This document shows, piece by piece, positions 15,072 through 23,295 of a DNA stretch of 64,000 nucleotides. Position 1 is the first letter of the stretch. Every line of letters begins with the position of its first letter. The DNA is from Sphingobium yanoikuyae (GTDB lineage Bacteria; Pseudomonadota; Alphaproteobacteria; Sphingomonadales; Sphingomonadaceae): NCBI RefSeq assembly GCF_013001025.1, contig NZ_CP053021.1:372001-436000 (forward strand), in the 5' to 3' direction. The notes under the pieces are model-generated. The model was not told where the DNA came from, ran no database searches, and saw only the letters and a program-made list of their open reading frames with translations. The position numbers and the translations under genes are program-made.

Positions 15072-16958
15072 TCAACCGTCGTTGGCGGGGCGCGATACCG
15101 ATGCCTTGCGACCGGGAACCGGCCAGCGGAAACGCAGCGGCCGGTAATTCTGTGTCCGCCACCAAGGTTCGGGCACCTGGAACAGACCGCTATTTTCCGC
15201 CCGCTGACCCAGATCCTTGCGCGCGGTCAGCGCGGCCAGAATGGGCGCGGCGAACAGGCCGGCCAGCACCGGGCTCATCCAGCCGATCGCATTGGCGCGC
15301 ACCGCCAGCACGGCCAGGCCGACGCCCAGCAAGATATGCCATTTGAACAGCCAGATCGCGCCCAGGATCGCCATGCCGTCGCGGTCGCGGGTCTGGCCGT
15401 TCCAGCTCGCCTTGCGGCCCATCAGGATGGAAAACAGGTTGATCGTCTGGGTCAGCATCGCGACCGGCGCCATCAGGATCGACAGGATTATGTCGGCGAT
15501 CACGCCGCGCGTCATCCGCACCGCGCCGCCAAAGCCGATCCGCCGCGACGGGTCGGCCATGGCCCAGCCGATCGCCAATATCTTGGGACCGAACAGCAGC
15601 ACCGCCGTCACCGTCAGCAGCGTGCTGGACGGCAGCACGGCGGCCGGCGGCCAGACGCCGGTGGCGACGCCGCCCAGAACAACCAGCATCATCGCCAGCC
15701 ATAGCGGCGAGGTGCAATAGGCCGATGCGCCGACGAACAGCTGGAACCGGCTGACCGGGTGCAGCCCCTTGATCTTCACCAGCAGCGGGACATGCTGGAT
15801 ATTGCCCTGGCACCAGCGACGATCGCGGGTGAACAGGTCGGGCATAGCCGGCGGAAATTCCTCGAAACTGTCGTCGGCGGTGACCATGTGGACGTCCCAG
15901 CCGCGCCGGCGCAGCAGCGCCGCTTCCAGCATGTCATGGCTCAATATATGGCCGCCAAAGGGCGCACGGCCCGGCAGTTCGGGCAGGCCGCAGCTTTCGG
16001 CGAAGGCGCGCACCCGCACAATCGCATTATGGCCCCAGAACATGCCTTCGGACCCGGCCCACCAGATCATGCCGGCGGCTGAGATCGGCCCGAACAGGCG
16101 GCTGGCAAATTGCTGCCAGCGGGCGAACAGCGTGGCGGCGCCCATCACCGTCGGCACGGTCTGAATGAGGCCCAGATGCGGGTGGCGTTCCATATCGACC
16201 GACAGGCGCGCCATGGTCTGGCCGCTCATCACGCTGTCGGCATCCAGCACGATCATATGGTCATATGCGCCGCCGAAACGGGTCACCCACTCCTCGATAT
16301 TGCCCGGCTTGCGGCCGATGTTGCGGGCGCGGCGGCGATAATGGACCGGGCGCGAGAAGGCCTTGCGCATTTCCAGATAGGCCTTGCGCTCGGTCTCGCC
16401 ATTTTCCGGGTTGGAATCCGACAGGATGAAGAATTCGAAGCGCTCGCCACCCATTACCTGCGACAGCGATCGTTCCATGATCGACAGGCGGCCGAGTACA
16501 CCCAGGAAATCCTCGTTGCAGACCGGCAGCAGGATCGCGGTACGCGCCTTGAGCGGCGTGCGGTCGCGCGGGATATAGGGGCGAACGCCCTTGCCCTTGC
16601 CGACCGTCAGCAACAGGAAGCCGATCGCGGTAGTGGCAAAGCCAAAGGCGATCCAGGCAAAGAGCGGGATGAACAGGGCAAGATAGACGCCTTCCCAGAA
16701 GGAAATGCCGTCCAGGCCGATTGACCGGCGCATCTCGTGCGCGGCAAGCGCGGCGGGCAGCAGCGCCAGCAGCACGACCAGCAGCCGGCGGGCCCACAGG
16801 TCGATGTTCAGCGGCCGATGGATCCGACCCGGCGCGGTCGCGAAATCCTGCACCGGCATGGCAAGCGGCGCCTCTGCCGGCACGCTTTCGAACGCCCGGA
16901 CAAGCGCTTGCGACCCCGTGGCCCCATCGGCCACGTTCGTGCCTCCTGTCGATGTCAT
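15072..16958 (-). CDS. opgH: OpgH, glucan biosynthesis glucosyltransferase H
   Basis: OpgH is a 628-residue inner-membrane family-2 glycosyltransferase that makes the beta-1,2-glucan backbone of osmoregulated periplasmic glucans from UDP-glucose. Membrane helices occur at about 55-75 and 88-115 and as a cluster in the C-terminal third. Catalytic motifs are DADSVMSG (about residue 241) and the RDRRWCQGN (Q/RxxRW) motif near 370. E. coli OpgH is about 850 residues; the cytoplasmic N- and C-terminal extensions are shorter here. It is downstream of opgG on the same strand, inside the flagellar cluster. Confidence 0.92.
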   Translation of the reverse strand: MTSTGGTNVADGATGSQALVRAFESVPAEAPLAMPVQDFATAPGRIHRPLNIDLWARRLLVVLLALLPAALAAHEMRRSIGLDGISFWEGVYLALFIPLFAWIAFGFATTAIGFLLLTVGKGKGVRPYIPRDRTPLKARTAILLPVCNEDFLGVLGRLSIMERSLSQVMGGERFEFFILSDSNPENGETERKAYLEMRKAFSRPVHYRRRARNIGRKPGNIEEWVTRFGGAYDHMIVLDADSVMSGQTMARLSVDMERHPHLGLIQTVPTVMGAATLFARWQQFASRLFGPISAAGMIWWAGSEGMFWGHNAIVRVRAFAESCGLPELPGRAPFGGHILSHDMLEAALLRRRGWDVHMVTADDSFEEFPPAMPDLFTRDRRWCQGNIQHVPLLVKIKGLHPVSRFQLFVGASAYCTSPLWLAMMLVVLGGVATGVWPPAAVLPSSTLLTVTAVLLFGPKILAIGWAMADPSRRIGFGGAVRMTRGVIADIILSILMAPVAMLTQTINLFSILMGRKASWNGQTRDRDGMAILGAIWLFKWHILLGVGLAVLAVRANAIGWMSPVLAGLFAAPILAALTARKDLGQRAENSGLFQVPEPWWRTQNYRPLRFRWPVPGRKASVSRPANDG

Positions 16959-17018
16959 GTCAGACCCATTCCTGGTTAACCCGAGCGCTAGAACCTTTCG
17001 CTACCCGCGTGGTTCCCT

Positions 17019-18506
17019 TCATGCGCCTATCGGATAATGCACATATTCACTGAACGCGCGATTGCCAGAGCGAAGTTGGACCCGGATATCCGCCGCCCTG
17101 TCGCCCGATTTACGGATGTCGATCGCCACGCGATACAATCCCGCCTGGCCCAGCACCGGATATCCGCCCTTCTTGACGATGGTGCCATTGCCGATATCGG
17201 TCCACAGTTCGGGCTTCGCATCGGCGGGCAGGCCGGCAAAGTCGATCACCAGTCGCTCGACCCCGGCTTCGTCACCACGACCGCGCCAGACCGCCTGCAC
17301 GATCGCCAGATTGCTGCCGGCGGGTGCCCGGTCCGCGGTCCAGTCCAGGCGATAGGCGGCATCGATCCGGCTGCCGGGACGCGCGGCCTTGGCCGGCGTC
17401 CAATAGGCGCAGACATTGTCGGTATATTCGCTGTCGGTCGGGAAGGTGTAGAGCCGCACCTGTCCTGCGCCCAGCGGCGCAGACGGCGTCGCCCATAGCG
17501 AGGGGCGACGGTCATAATAGACGCCGTCATCCTGATAATGGTCGAAATTGCGGTCGCGCTGCAACAGGCCAAAGCCCTTGGGGCTGGTCTCGGCAAAGCC
17601 ATCGACGCGCGGGACGGACGGGTTCACCAGCGGCCGGGCCTGCGCGCTGCCATCGGCGCTGGCGATGGAGAGCAGGTCGGAGTCATGAATTTCCGGGCGC
17701 CAGTCGGTGCCCTTGGTCCGATGCGCCTCGTCATACCAGAACATGCTGGTCATCGCCATCAGGCCCAGTTCGGGGATCGGCCGGCGCGGGAAGAGGGCGG
17801 CGGTCACGTCCTGCGTCACCCCCTTGGGGCCAAGCCGGTTGACGAAGCGGAACGCGCCGGTGATCGACGCCCCGTCCAGCAGGGCATAGACGGTGACGCT
17901 GTTGTCGCCGGTCCGCTCCAGCCAGAAATGGGTAAAGCGAGGAAATTCCTCCTTGCCCGGAATGCTGGTGTTGATCGCGATCGCGCGGGCGGACAGGCCG
18001 AACTGCTTGGTCGGGCCGGGCGCGCGGAAATAGCTGGCCCCCAGGAAGGACAGCCAGTCGCCGTCGCGCCTGGCATTCATGATGCGAAAGCCGGCATAGC
18101 CCGCGTCCGGGCCAAGATCCGCGACGGCATTGCCGTCGGGCGTCTCGAACATGGCGGGGTCATAACGCAGCGGCGTCGCCACGCCCTTGTCCACCAGCGC
18201 GATCTGCACCGGCTGCTGGGCCGTGCCGCTCAGCGGGAACAGGCGGACGCCGGTGTCGCCGGGCAGGTCGCCCCAGATCGTCTTCTCGTCGCGGAACCGG
18301 GCCTGGTGCATCTGGTCATAACCGACCTTGGCGGCGACCGGATTGGGCGGGGTTTCGGCAAAGGGGGCGCGCGCCAGCTTCTGCGCCATGGCGATGATGC
18401 CGTCCCACGAGAAACGGTCGTTTCGGGCTTGGGAAAGGGCAGGGCGGGGGAGCAGCAGCGCTGCGCCCGAAGCAGCGATCAAGGCGCGCCGGTCGATTAT
18501 GGTCAT
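17019..18506 (-). CDS. OpgG/OpgD-family periplasmic glucan biosynthesis protein
   Basis: This 495-residue MdoG-family protein acts in branching and release of osmoregulated periplasmic glucans. Family segments include YDQMHQARFRDEKTIWGD, FRIMNARRDGDWLSFLGASYFR and MFWYDEAHRTKGTDWRPEIHDSDGL-like stretches. I chose the ATG at 18506, where a twin-arginine-like signal begins (DRRALIAASGAALLL, AxA site near 26). A longer frame upstream has no such signal. The Tat-like leader is more typical of OpgD than OpgG. It precedes opgH by 60 bases. Confidence 0.85.
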   Translation of the reverse strand: MTIIDRRALIAASGAALLLPRPALSQARNDRFSWDGIIAMAQKLARAPFAETPPNPVAAKVGYDQMHQARFRDEKTIWGDLPGDTGVRLFPLSGTAQQPVQIALVDKGVATPLRYDPAMFETPDGNAVADLGPDAGYAGFRIMNARRDGDWLSFLGASYFRAPGPTKQFGLSARAIAINTSIPGKEEFPRFTHFWLERTGDNSVTVYALLDGASITGAFRFVNRLGPKGVTQDVTAALFPRRPIPELGLMAMTSMFWYDEAHRTKGTDWRPEIHDSDLLSIASADGSAQARPLVNPSVPRVDGFAETSPKGFGLLQRDRNFDHYQDDGVYYDRRPSLWATPSAPLGAGQVRLYTFPTDSEYTDNVCAYWTPAKAARPGSRIDAAYRLDWTADRAPAGSNLAIVQAVWRGRGDEAGVERLVIDFAGLPADAKPELWTDIGNGTIVKKGGYPVLGQAGLYRVAIDIRKSGDRAADIRVQLRSGNRAFSEYVHYPIGA

Positions 18507-18564
18507 GCGTCCATCATGGGTGCTGATCGCGGCAATGCAAGATGTGCCTGTAATCAAACGCGAT

Positions 18565-18594
18565 GAAGCCCCCGTCCGGGGGGACGGAGGCTTC
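18565..18594 (-). terminator. Hairpin between flagellin and opgG
   Basis: The arms GAAGCCCCCGTCC / GGACGGAGGCTTC pair at 12 of 13 positions around a GGGG loop. It is the second of two tandem hairpins downstream of the flagellin stop. The following minus-strand sequence is only mildly T-rich. Confidence 0.6.
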
Positions 18595-18618
18595 GAATTT
18601 GGCCGTTTGATCGAAGGT

Positions 18619-18662
18619 GTTACCCCCGGCACGGTGGGGACTGTTGATGTGCCGGGGGTGAC
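18619..18662 (-). terminator. Long hairpin downstream of flagellin gene
   Basis: The arms GTTACCCCCGGCAC / GTGCCGGGGGTGAC match at 13 of 14 positions with a 16-base loop, 58 bases past the flagellin stop. With the hairpin at 18565-18594 it would protect and end the highly expressed flagellin mRNA. Confidence 0.6.
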
Positions 18663-18719
18663 ATGGCGGGTTGCCGGTGACCAATACCTCAACCCGTCAT
18701 TTTCGGTGTCCGATCCGGA

Positions 18720-19580
18720 TTACTGGATCAGCTTCATGACGTTCTGCTGGCTCTGGTTGGCCTGGGCCAGCATCGCGGTCGATGCCTGGCTCAGGATCTG
18801 GGCCTTGGCGAGCGCGGTGGTTTCGGTCGAGAAATCGGCGTCTTCGATGCGGCTCTTGGCGTCGGTCAGGTTGGTGACGTTCGCGGTCAGCGTGTTGACA
18901 GTCGATTCCAGGCGGTTCTGCACCGCACCGAGGTTGGCGCGCGAGGTGTCGATCGCCTTCAGGGCCGAGTCGTAGATGTCGAGCGCTGCGCCGACATCGA
19001 AACCGCCATCCGTGACATTGAGGGCGGTGGTGGTTGCACCGCTGGTCACTGCTGCGAGGACATCGGTGTCTCCTTCGACATTGCCCAGGTCGATTTCGAT
19101 CGCGTCGCTGGAGTTGGCACCAGCCTGGATGTTGATCTTGCCGTCATTGTTGGGGCCGGCCGAACCGTCGAACAGCTTGATGCCGTTGAAGCTGGTGTCC
19201 GACAGAACCTTGCCGATCTGGGTGGCGAGCTGGTCGATTTCCGACTTGATGTTGCCCTTGGCGGTGTCGTCGTTGGTGTCGTTGCCGGCCTGGACGGTCA
19301 GTTCACGCATGCGCTGCAGCATGTTGGTGACTTCGCCCAGAGCGCCTTCTGCGGTCTGCGCCAGGCTGATGCCGTCATTGGCGTTGCGGATGCCCTGGGT
19401 CATGCCCTTGATCTGCGAGGTCATCGACGAAGCGATGGCCAGGCCAGCGGCGTCGTCCTTGGCCGAGTTGATGCGCTTGCCGGTCGACAGGCGCTCCATG
19501 GCGGTGGACAGGGCCTTGCTGGAGGCGGCCGAAGCATTGGTGGCCCGCAGCGCCGACGAGTTGGTTCCGATAACAGTCAT
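18720..19580 (-). CDS. fliC: Flagellin (short form)
   Basis: This is the 286-residue filament subunit. The N-terminal D0/D1 region is highly typical ([20 protein letters not shown], then [23 protein letters not shown]). The C-terminal D1/D0 region is also typical ([20 protein letters not shown], ending [11 protein letters not shown]). The central part (about residues 150-200) is very short, so the filament surface domains D2/D3 are essentially absent. It is a monocistronic gene with a strong sigma-28 promoter 60 bases upstream and two terminator hairpins downstream. FliS and FliD, its chaperone and cap, are encoded at 36247 and 34818. Confidence 0.96.
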   Translation of the reverse strand: MTVIGTNSSALRATNASAASSKALSTAMERLSTGKRINSAKDDAAGLAIASSMTSQIKGMTQGIRNANDGISLAQTAEGALGEVTNMLQRMRELTVQAGNDTNDDTAKGNIKSEIDQLATQIGKVLSDTSFNGIKLFDGSAGPNNDGKINIQAGANSSDAIEIDLGNVEGDTDVLAAVTSGATTTALNVTDGGFDVGAALDIYDSALKAIDTSRANLGAVQNRLESTVNTLTANVTNLTDAKSRIEDADFSTETTALAKAQILSQASTAMLAQANQSQQNVMKLIQ

Positions 19581-19639
19581 GATATTCCCTTTCCGTTCAT
19601 CAGGTCGCTGTCGTCTGACGCTTGCGGCCTCGAAAGGGG

Positions 19640-19666
19640 ATAACGGCGGGCCGCGAAAAGCTTTTA
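19640..19666 (-). promoter_or_regulatory. Sigma-28 (FliA) promoter of the flagellin gene
   Basis: The minus strand reads TAAA, 15 bases, GCCGTTAT. The -35 is perfect, the spacing is exact, and 6 of 8 positions of the enterobacterial -10 (GCCGATAA) match. Confidence 0.85.
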
Positions 19667-19674
19667 GGGGCTGA

Positions 19675-19747
19675 TGCGATTTTTCTGGAAAAAGACGGAA
19701 AAACAGCCCTCTACGCGTGCGCGTATATATAGAGTGCGATTTTTCTG
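19675..19747. repeat. 13-bp direct repeats between flagellin and the sigma-54 activator gene
   Basis: TGCGATTTTTCTG occurs at 19675-19687 and again at 19735-19747, exactly 60 bp apart. They lie in the 312-base divergent intergenic region. This is a possible pair of regulator-binding sites. Confidence 0.5.
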
Positions 19748-19759
19748 CCGGCGGAGCGG

Positions 19760-19783
19760 AAAAAAATTGCCGGTCACCGGCAA
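19760..19783 (-). terminator. Intrinsic terminator or operator in the fliC/regulator intergenic region
   Basis: The perfect 7-bp inverted repeat TTGCCGG-TCA-CCGGCAA is followed on the minus strand by seven T. It would stop minus-strand transcripts before they reach the flagellin promoter. The palindrome could instead be a protein-binding site for the regulator encoded next to it. Confidence 0.5.
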
Positions 19784-19892
19784 GTTAATGGCCGCGTTAA
19801 CCATCTAATAACCACGCTGGCGTAAATTTAAGTCATCGAAGGGGGTAGGGGCGTGCGGGGGCACAAACCTGCCAAGACACTGGGGACAGTTC

Positions 19893-21170
19893 ATGTCATC
19901 GCTTGACGTGAGCCGTGGGGTCTGCGCGCTCGTTCCGGGCTTGCAGCACTGGCTCGAAAATGCCTTGTACACGGTGCGGATCGTGGATGCGCAGAGCCCG
20001 CGGGAGCGGGATAGCCGCCGCGTCCTTCTCGCGACCGAGATCGGCCATGCCACCCATCGCGATATCCTCATCAACCTGGTCGACGGCAAGCCGTCGCTGG
20101 TGCCGGCGGCCAATGGCCTGCCTGCCCGCGTCGCCTTTGGCCTCGAAGACATGGGCTTTGCCTTTGCGCTGGTCGCCGAACTGGCCCGCCCGGCTTCGGT
20201 CCCGGCCGTTGGCGATGCCGCCAGTGCCCGCCTGATGACGCTCGCCGGCCGCGTGGCCCGCAGCGATGCCACCGTCCTGATCCAGGGCGATACCGGCACC
20301 GGCAAGGAAGGCATGGCGCGCTTCCTTCATACCCAGTCCGGCCGGGTCACCCATGACTTCATCGCCGTCAACTGCGCCGCGCTGCCCGAAACCATGATGG
20401 AAGCCATGCTGTTCGGCCACAAGAAGGGCAGCTTCACCGGCGCATCCAATGCCTCGGACGGCCTGTTCCTGGCCGCGGACGGCGGCACCCTGTTCCTCGA
20501 CGAAATTGCGGAGCTGCCCCTCGCGCTCCAGGCCAAGCTGCTGCGTGCCCTCCAGGAAGGCGAAGTGCTGCCGGTCGGCGCCACCCATCCGGTGCCGGTC
20601 AATGTCCGCATCGTCGCCGCCTGCAACCGCAACCTGGCCGATGAAGTCGCCGCCGGCCGCTTCCGCGAAGACCTTTACTGGCGCCTCAATGTCATGGCGC
20701 TGGAACTGCGCCCGCTGGCCGAACGTCCCGGCGACATCGCCGCGATCGCCGCCGCCATGCTGCTGCGCCACCAGGATGCCGGCAAGGACGGCTTTGTCTG
20801 GCCGACCGCGGCCGCGCTCGACAAGCTGGCCGCCCATCGCTGGCAGGGTAATGCCCGCGAACTGGGCAATGTGCTGCAGCGCGCGCTGGTGCTGCGCGAC
20901 GGCGAGCGCATCGAGGCCGACGACCTGCATATCGCGGGCGCGCCGCAGCCGCTGCGTATCGTTTCGGCGACGCCGGTGGCCGCAGTCGCTGCTGCGCCGG
21001 CCGAACCGATCCGCCTGCGCGACGTCGCCCATCATTCCAAGCTGGAAGCGATCCGCACCGCCCTGCGCGAGACCGATGGCCATCGCGCCGCCGCCGCCCG
21101 CAAGCTGGGCATTTCCGAACGCACGCTGCGCTATCGGCTCGCCGAGATGCGTGAGCTGGCTGCGGCTTAA
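19893..21170 (+). CDS. Sigma-54-dependent flagellar transcription activator (FleQ/FlbD-like)
   Basis: This 425-residue bacterial enhancer-binding protein has a Walker A GDTGTGKE (132-139) and the sigma-54 contact loop GSFTGA (179-184, a variant of GAFTGA). Walker B GGTLFLDEI is at 197-205, and the arginine-finger region GRFREDLYWRL at 255-265. A C-terminal Fis-type helix-turn-helix spans about 383-421. The N-terminal 100 residues do not show a recognisable phosphoreceiver (no DD..D..K pattern). Activation may therefore be by another signal or constitutive, as in FleQ-like proteins. It lies 13 bases before fliE and very likely activates the four sigma-54 promoters in this cluster. Confidence 0.88.
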   Translation: MSSLDVSRGVCALVPGLQHWLENALYTVRIVDAQSPRERDSRRVLLATEIGHATHRDILINLVDGKPSLVPAANGLPARVAFGLEDMGFAFALVAELARPASVPAVGDAASARLMTLAGRVARSDATVLIQGDTGTGKEGMARFLHTQSGRVTHDFIAVNCAALPETMMEAMLFGHKKGSFTGASNASDGLFLAADGGTLFLDEIAELPLALQAKLLRALQEGEVLPVGATHPVPVNVRIVAACNRNLADEVAAGRFREDLYWRLNVMALELRPLAERPGDIAAIAAAMLLRHQDAGKDGFVWPTAAALDKLAAHRWQGNARELGNVLQRALVLRDGERIEADDLHIAGAPQPLRIVSATPVAAVAAAPAEPIRLRDVAHHSKLEAIRTALRETDGHRAAAARKLGISERTLRYRLAEMRELAAA

Positions 21171-21183
21171 GGAGGGTTAGGGC

Positions 21184-21543
21184 ATGACCGGTATCTCTCC
21201 CACCGACAGCGTGATGGCGATGCGCAATGCTATCCTGCAGAAGAACGCCGCGCTGCGCGACGTCGCCTCGACCGGCAATGTCGGTTCGACTGGCGGCGCG
21301 GGCGCAACGCAGGGCACCGCGCCCGGCGGCTTCACCGATGCGCTCAACAACGCGCTCCAGCAGGTCAACGGCCTGCAGACCCAGGCCGGCGATGCCGCCT
21401 CGGCGTTCGAGCGGGGCGAAACCACCGATATCGCTGCGGTCATGCTGGCCAAGCAGCAGGCATCGGTCAGCTTCGAGGCGACCCTCCAGGTCCGCAACAA
21501 ACTCCTGTCCGCCTACAAGGACATCATGAGCATGCCGGTCTAA
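21184..21543 (+). CDS. fliE: FliE, MS-ring/rod junction protein
   Basis: FliE is a 119-residue protein linking the MS ring to the rod and the first rod protein to be exported. The C-terminal half has the family signature (GETTDIAAVMLAKQQASVSFEATLQVRNKLLSAYKDIM). It starts 13 bases after the sigma-54 activator gene, so it opens the long fliEFGHIJKLMNOPQR-flhB run. No separate promoter is visible in the gap. Confidence 0.94.
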   Translation: MTGISPTDSVMAMRNAILQKNAALRDVASTGNVGSTGGAGATQGTAPGGFTDALNNALQQVNGLQTQAGDAASAFERGETTDIAAVMLAKQQASVSFEATLQVRNKLLSAYKDIMSMPV

Positions 21544-21546
21544 CCC

Positions 21547-23295
21547 ATGAGCGAGAACGCACTCACCATCGATGGCGGCTCGGCCGCTGCCCCGGCCCTC
21601 CCGGCCGTCACCGGTGCCAGCTTCGGCAATGCCAAGGGCGTCGACGCGCTCAAGGCGCGCTTCGCGGGCTTCATCAAGCAGCCGGCCGTGGCCAAGAGCC
21701 TGCCGCTGCTCGGCCTGCTCGGCACCGTCGCGGTGGCTGGCGCTGCCTGGCTGGCCCTGCGCGAACCGCCGCAGCGCGACCTGTTCCGCGGCCTGCCCGA
21801 TGGCGACAAGTCTGCCGTCGCCCAGGTGCTGGACCAGAATGGCATCAAATATGACTTCGACAATGCCGGCGGCATGACCGTTGGCGAGGGCGATTATTTC
21901 AAGGCGAAGATGATGCTCGCCGCCCAGGGCCTGCCCAAGAGCGCGCCCGACGGCAACAGCATGATCGACAGCCTGCCGATGGGCGCCAGCCGCGCGGTCG
22001 AGAATGAGAAGCTGCGCGGCGCCCGCGAAACCGATCTCGCCCGCACGATCGAGGCGATCGACAGCGTCGAGAGCGCCAAGGTCCATCTCGCGGTCGAAGC
22101 GCCCAGCGTCTTCCTGCGCGAACGCACCAAGCCGTCTGCCTCGGTGATGCTGCGCCTGTCGCAGGGCCGCACGCTCACTGACGCACAGGTCAGCGCCATC
22201 GTTCATCTCGTCGCCTCTTCGATCCCGGAACTGAATCCGGAAGATATTTCGGTCGTCGACCAGAATGGCCGCCTGCTCAGCAATAATGACGGCAATGCCG
22301 CCGACGATCGCCAGCTCGCCATCCAGACCCGGATCGAGGATCGCTATCGCCAGTCGGTGGTCGCGCTGCTGACCCCGATCCTGGGCGATGGCAAATTCTC
22401 GGCCGAGGTCCATGCCGAACTGAATTTCGCCGAACGCCAGGCGACCCGCGAAAGCTTCCCCCAGGATGAGGCACGCCTGCGTGCCGAGCAGGGCAGCTGG
22501 TCGTCGGACGAGCGTGGCCAGAAGGCTGGCGAGGCTTCGGGCATCCCCGGCGCTCTCAGCAACCAGGCGCCGGTCAACCCGACCGTGACCCAGACCAACC
22601 CGAACGGCCAGGCCGTGACGCAGGGCCAGACGGCCGAACAGCAGCAGCCGGCCACGCCGGGCTTGCCGCCGATGAAGACCGAGGAAACCTTCAACCGCAG
22701 CTTCGAGCTGGGCCGTGAAGTGTCGGTTACCAAGGATGCTGTCGGCACCGTCAAGCGCCTGTCGGTCGCGGTCGCGCTCGACACCGGCGCTGATGGCAAG
22801 CCGCGCTCTGCCCAGGAAATCGCCGCGCTGGAAGCGCTGGTGAAGGGCGCCGTCGGCTTCGACCAGGCCCGTGGCGACGTCGTCGCTCTGTCGGCCCGCA
22901 GCTTCGCCAAGGCCGAAGAGGTCAAGGCCCCCTGGTATGAGGCCGACTGGATGTCGCCGCTGATCCGCAATGTCTCGGCTCTGCTGGTCGCGCTGCTGGT
23001 GATCTTCGGCATCGGCCGCCCGCTGCTCAAGCGCCGCGCCGCTGCCCAGGAAGCGAAGGTCGTGGAGACCGCCGAAGCCGGGCAGCGCCTGGGTCGCGAA
23101 ATCTCGGGCGAACTGACCAAGCAGGCGACCGAAAATCCCGATCCCAGCCGTCCGGTGACGCTCGACATGATCTCGTCCACCTATGACTATGCCCAGCGCG
23201 CCGACCTGATCCGCAATTTCGTGAAGCAGGATCCCGATCGCGCCGCCCTGGTGGTCCGCGACCTTCTGAAGGAAGGGAAGAAGGAAAATGCCTGA
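21547..23295 (+). CDS. fliF: FliF, MS-ring protein
   Basis: This 582-residue inner-membrane protein forms the MS ring, the base of the motor. TM1 is at about 50-72 (KSLPLLGLLGTVAVAGAAWL) and TM2 at about 473-491. The periplasmic YscJ/FliF domains lie between them (LRGARETDLARTIEAIDSVE, KVHLAVEAPSVFLRE). A short cytoplasmic tail binds FliG. A Gln/Pro-rich low-complexity linker sits near residues 335-378. The 3' end overlaps fliG by 8 bases. Confidence 0.96.
   Translation: MSENALTIDGGSAAAPALPAVTGASFGNAKGVDALKARFAGFIKQPAVAKSLPLLGLLGTVAVAGAAWLALREPPQRDLFRGLPDGDKSAVAQVLDQNGIKYDFDNAGGMTVGEGDYFKAKMMLAAQGLPKSAPDGNSMIDSLPMGASRAVENEKLRGARETDLARTIEAIDSVESAKVHLAVEAPSVFLRERTKPSASVMLRLSQGRTLTDAQVSAIVHLVASSIPELNPEDISVVDQNGRLLSNNDGNAADDRQLAIQTRIEDRYRQSVVALLTPILGDGKFSAEVHAELNFAERQATRESFPQDEARLRAEQGSWSSDERGQKAGEASGIPGALSNQAPVNPTVTQTNPNGQAVTQGQTAEQQQPATPGLPPMKTEETFNRSFELGREVSVTKDAVGTVKRLSVAVALDTGADGKPRSAQEIAALEALVKGAVGFDQARGDVVALSARSFAKAEEVKAPWYEADWMSPLIRNVSALLVALLVIFGIGRPLLKRRAAAQEAKVVETAEAGQRLGREISGELTKQATENPDPSRPVTLDMISSTYDYAQRADLIRNFVKQDPDRAALVVRDLLKEGKKENA

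Noticed and set aside
19779-19792. Possible sigma-54 promoter CGGCAA-GTTAA-TGGC before the regulator gene
   Set aside because: The GG-N10-GC spacing fits, but three consensus positions are wrong, while the four accepted sites are exact.
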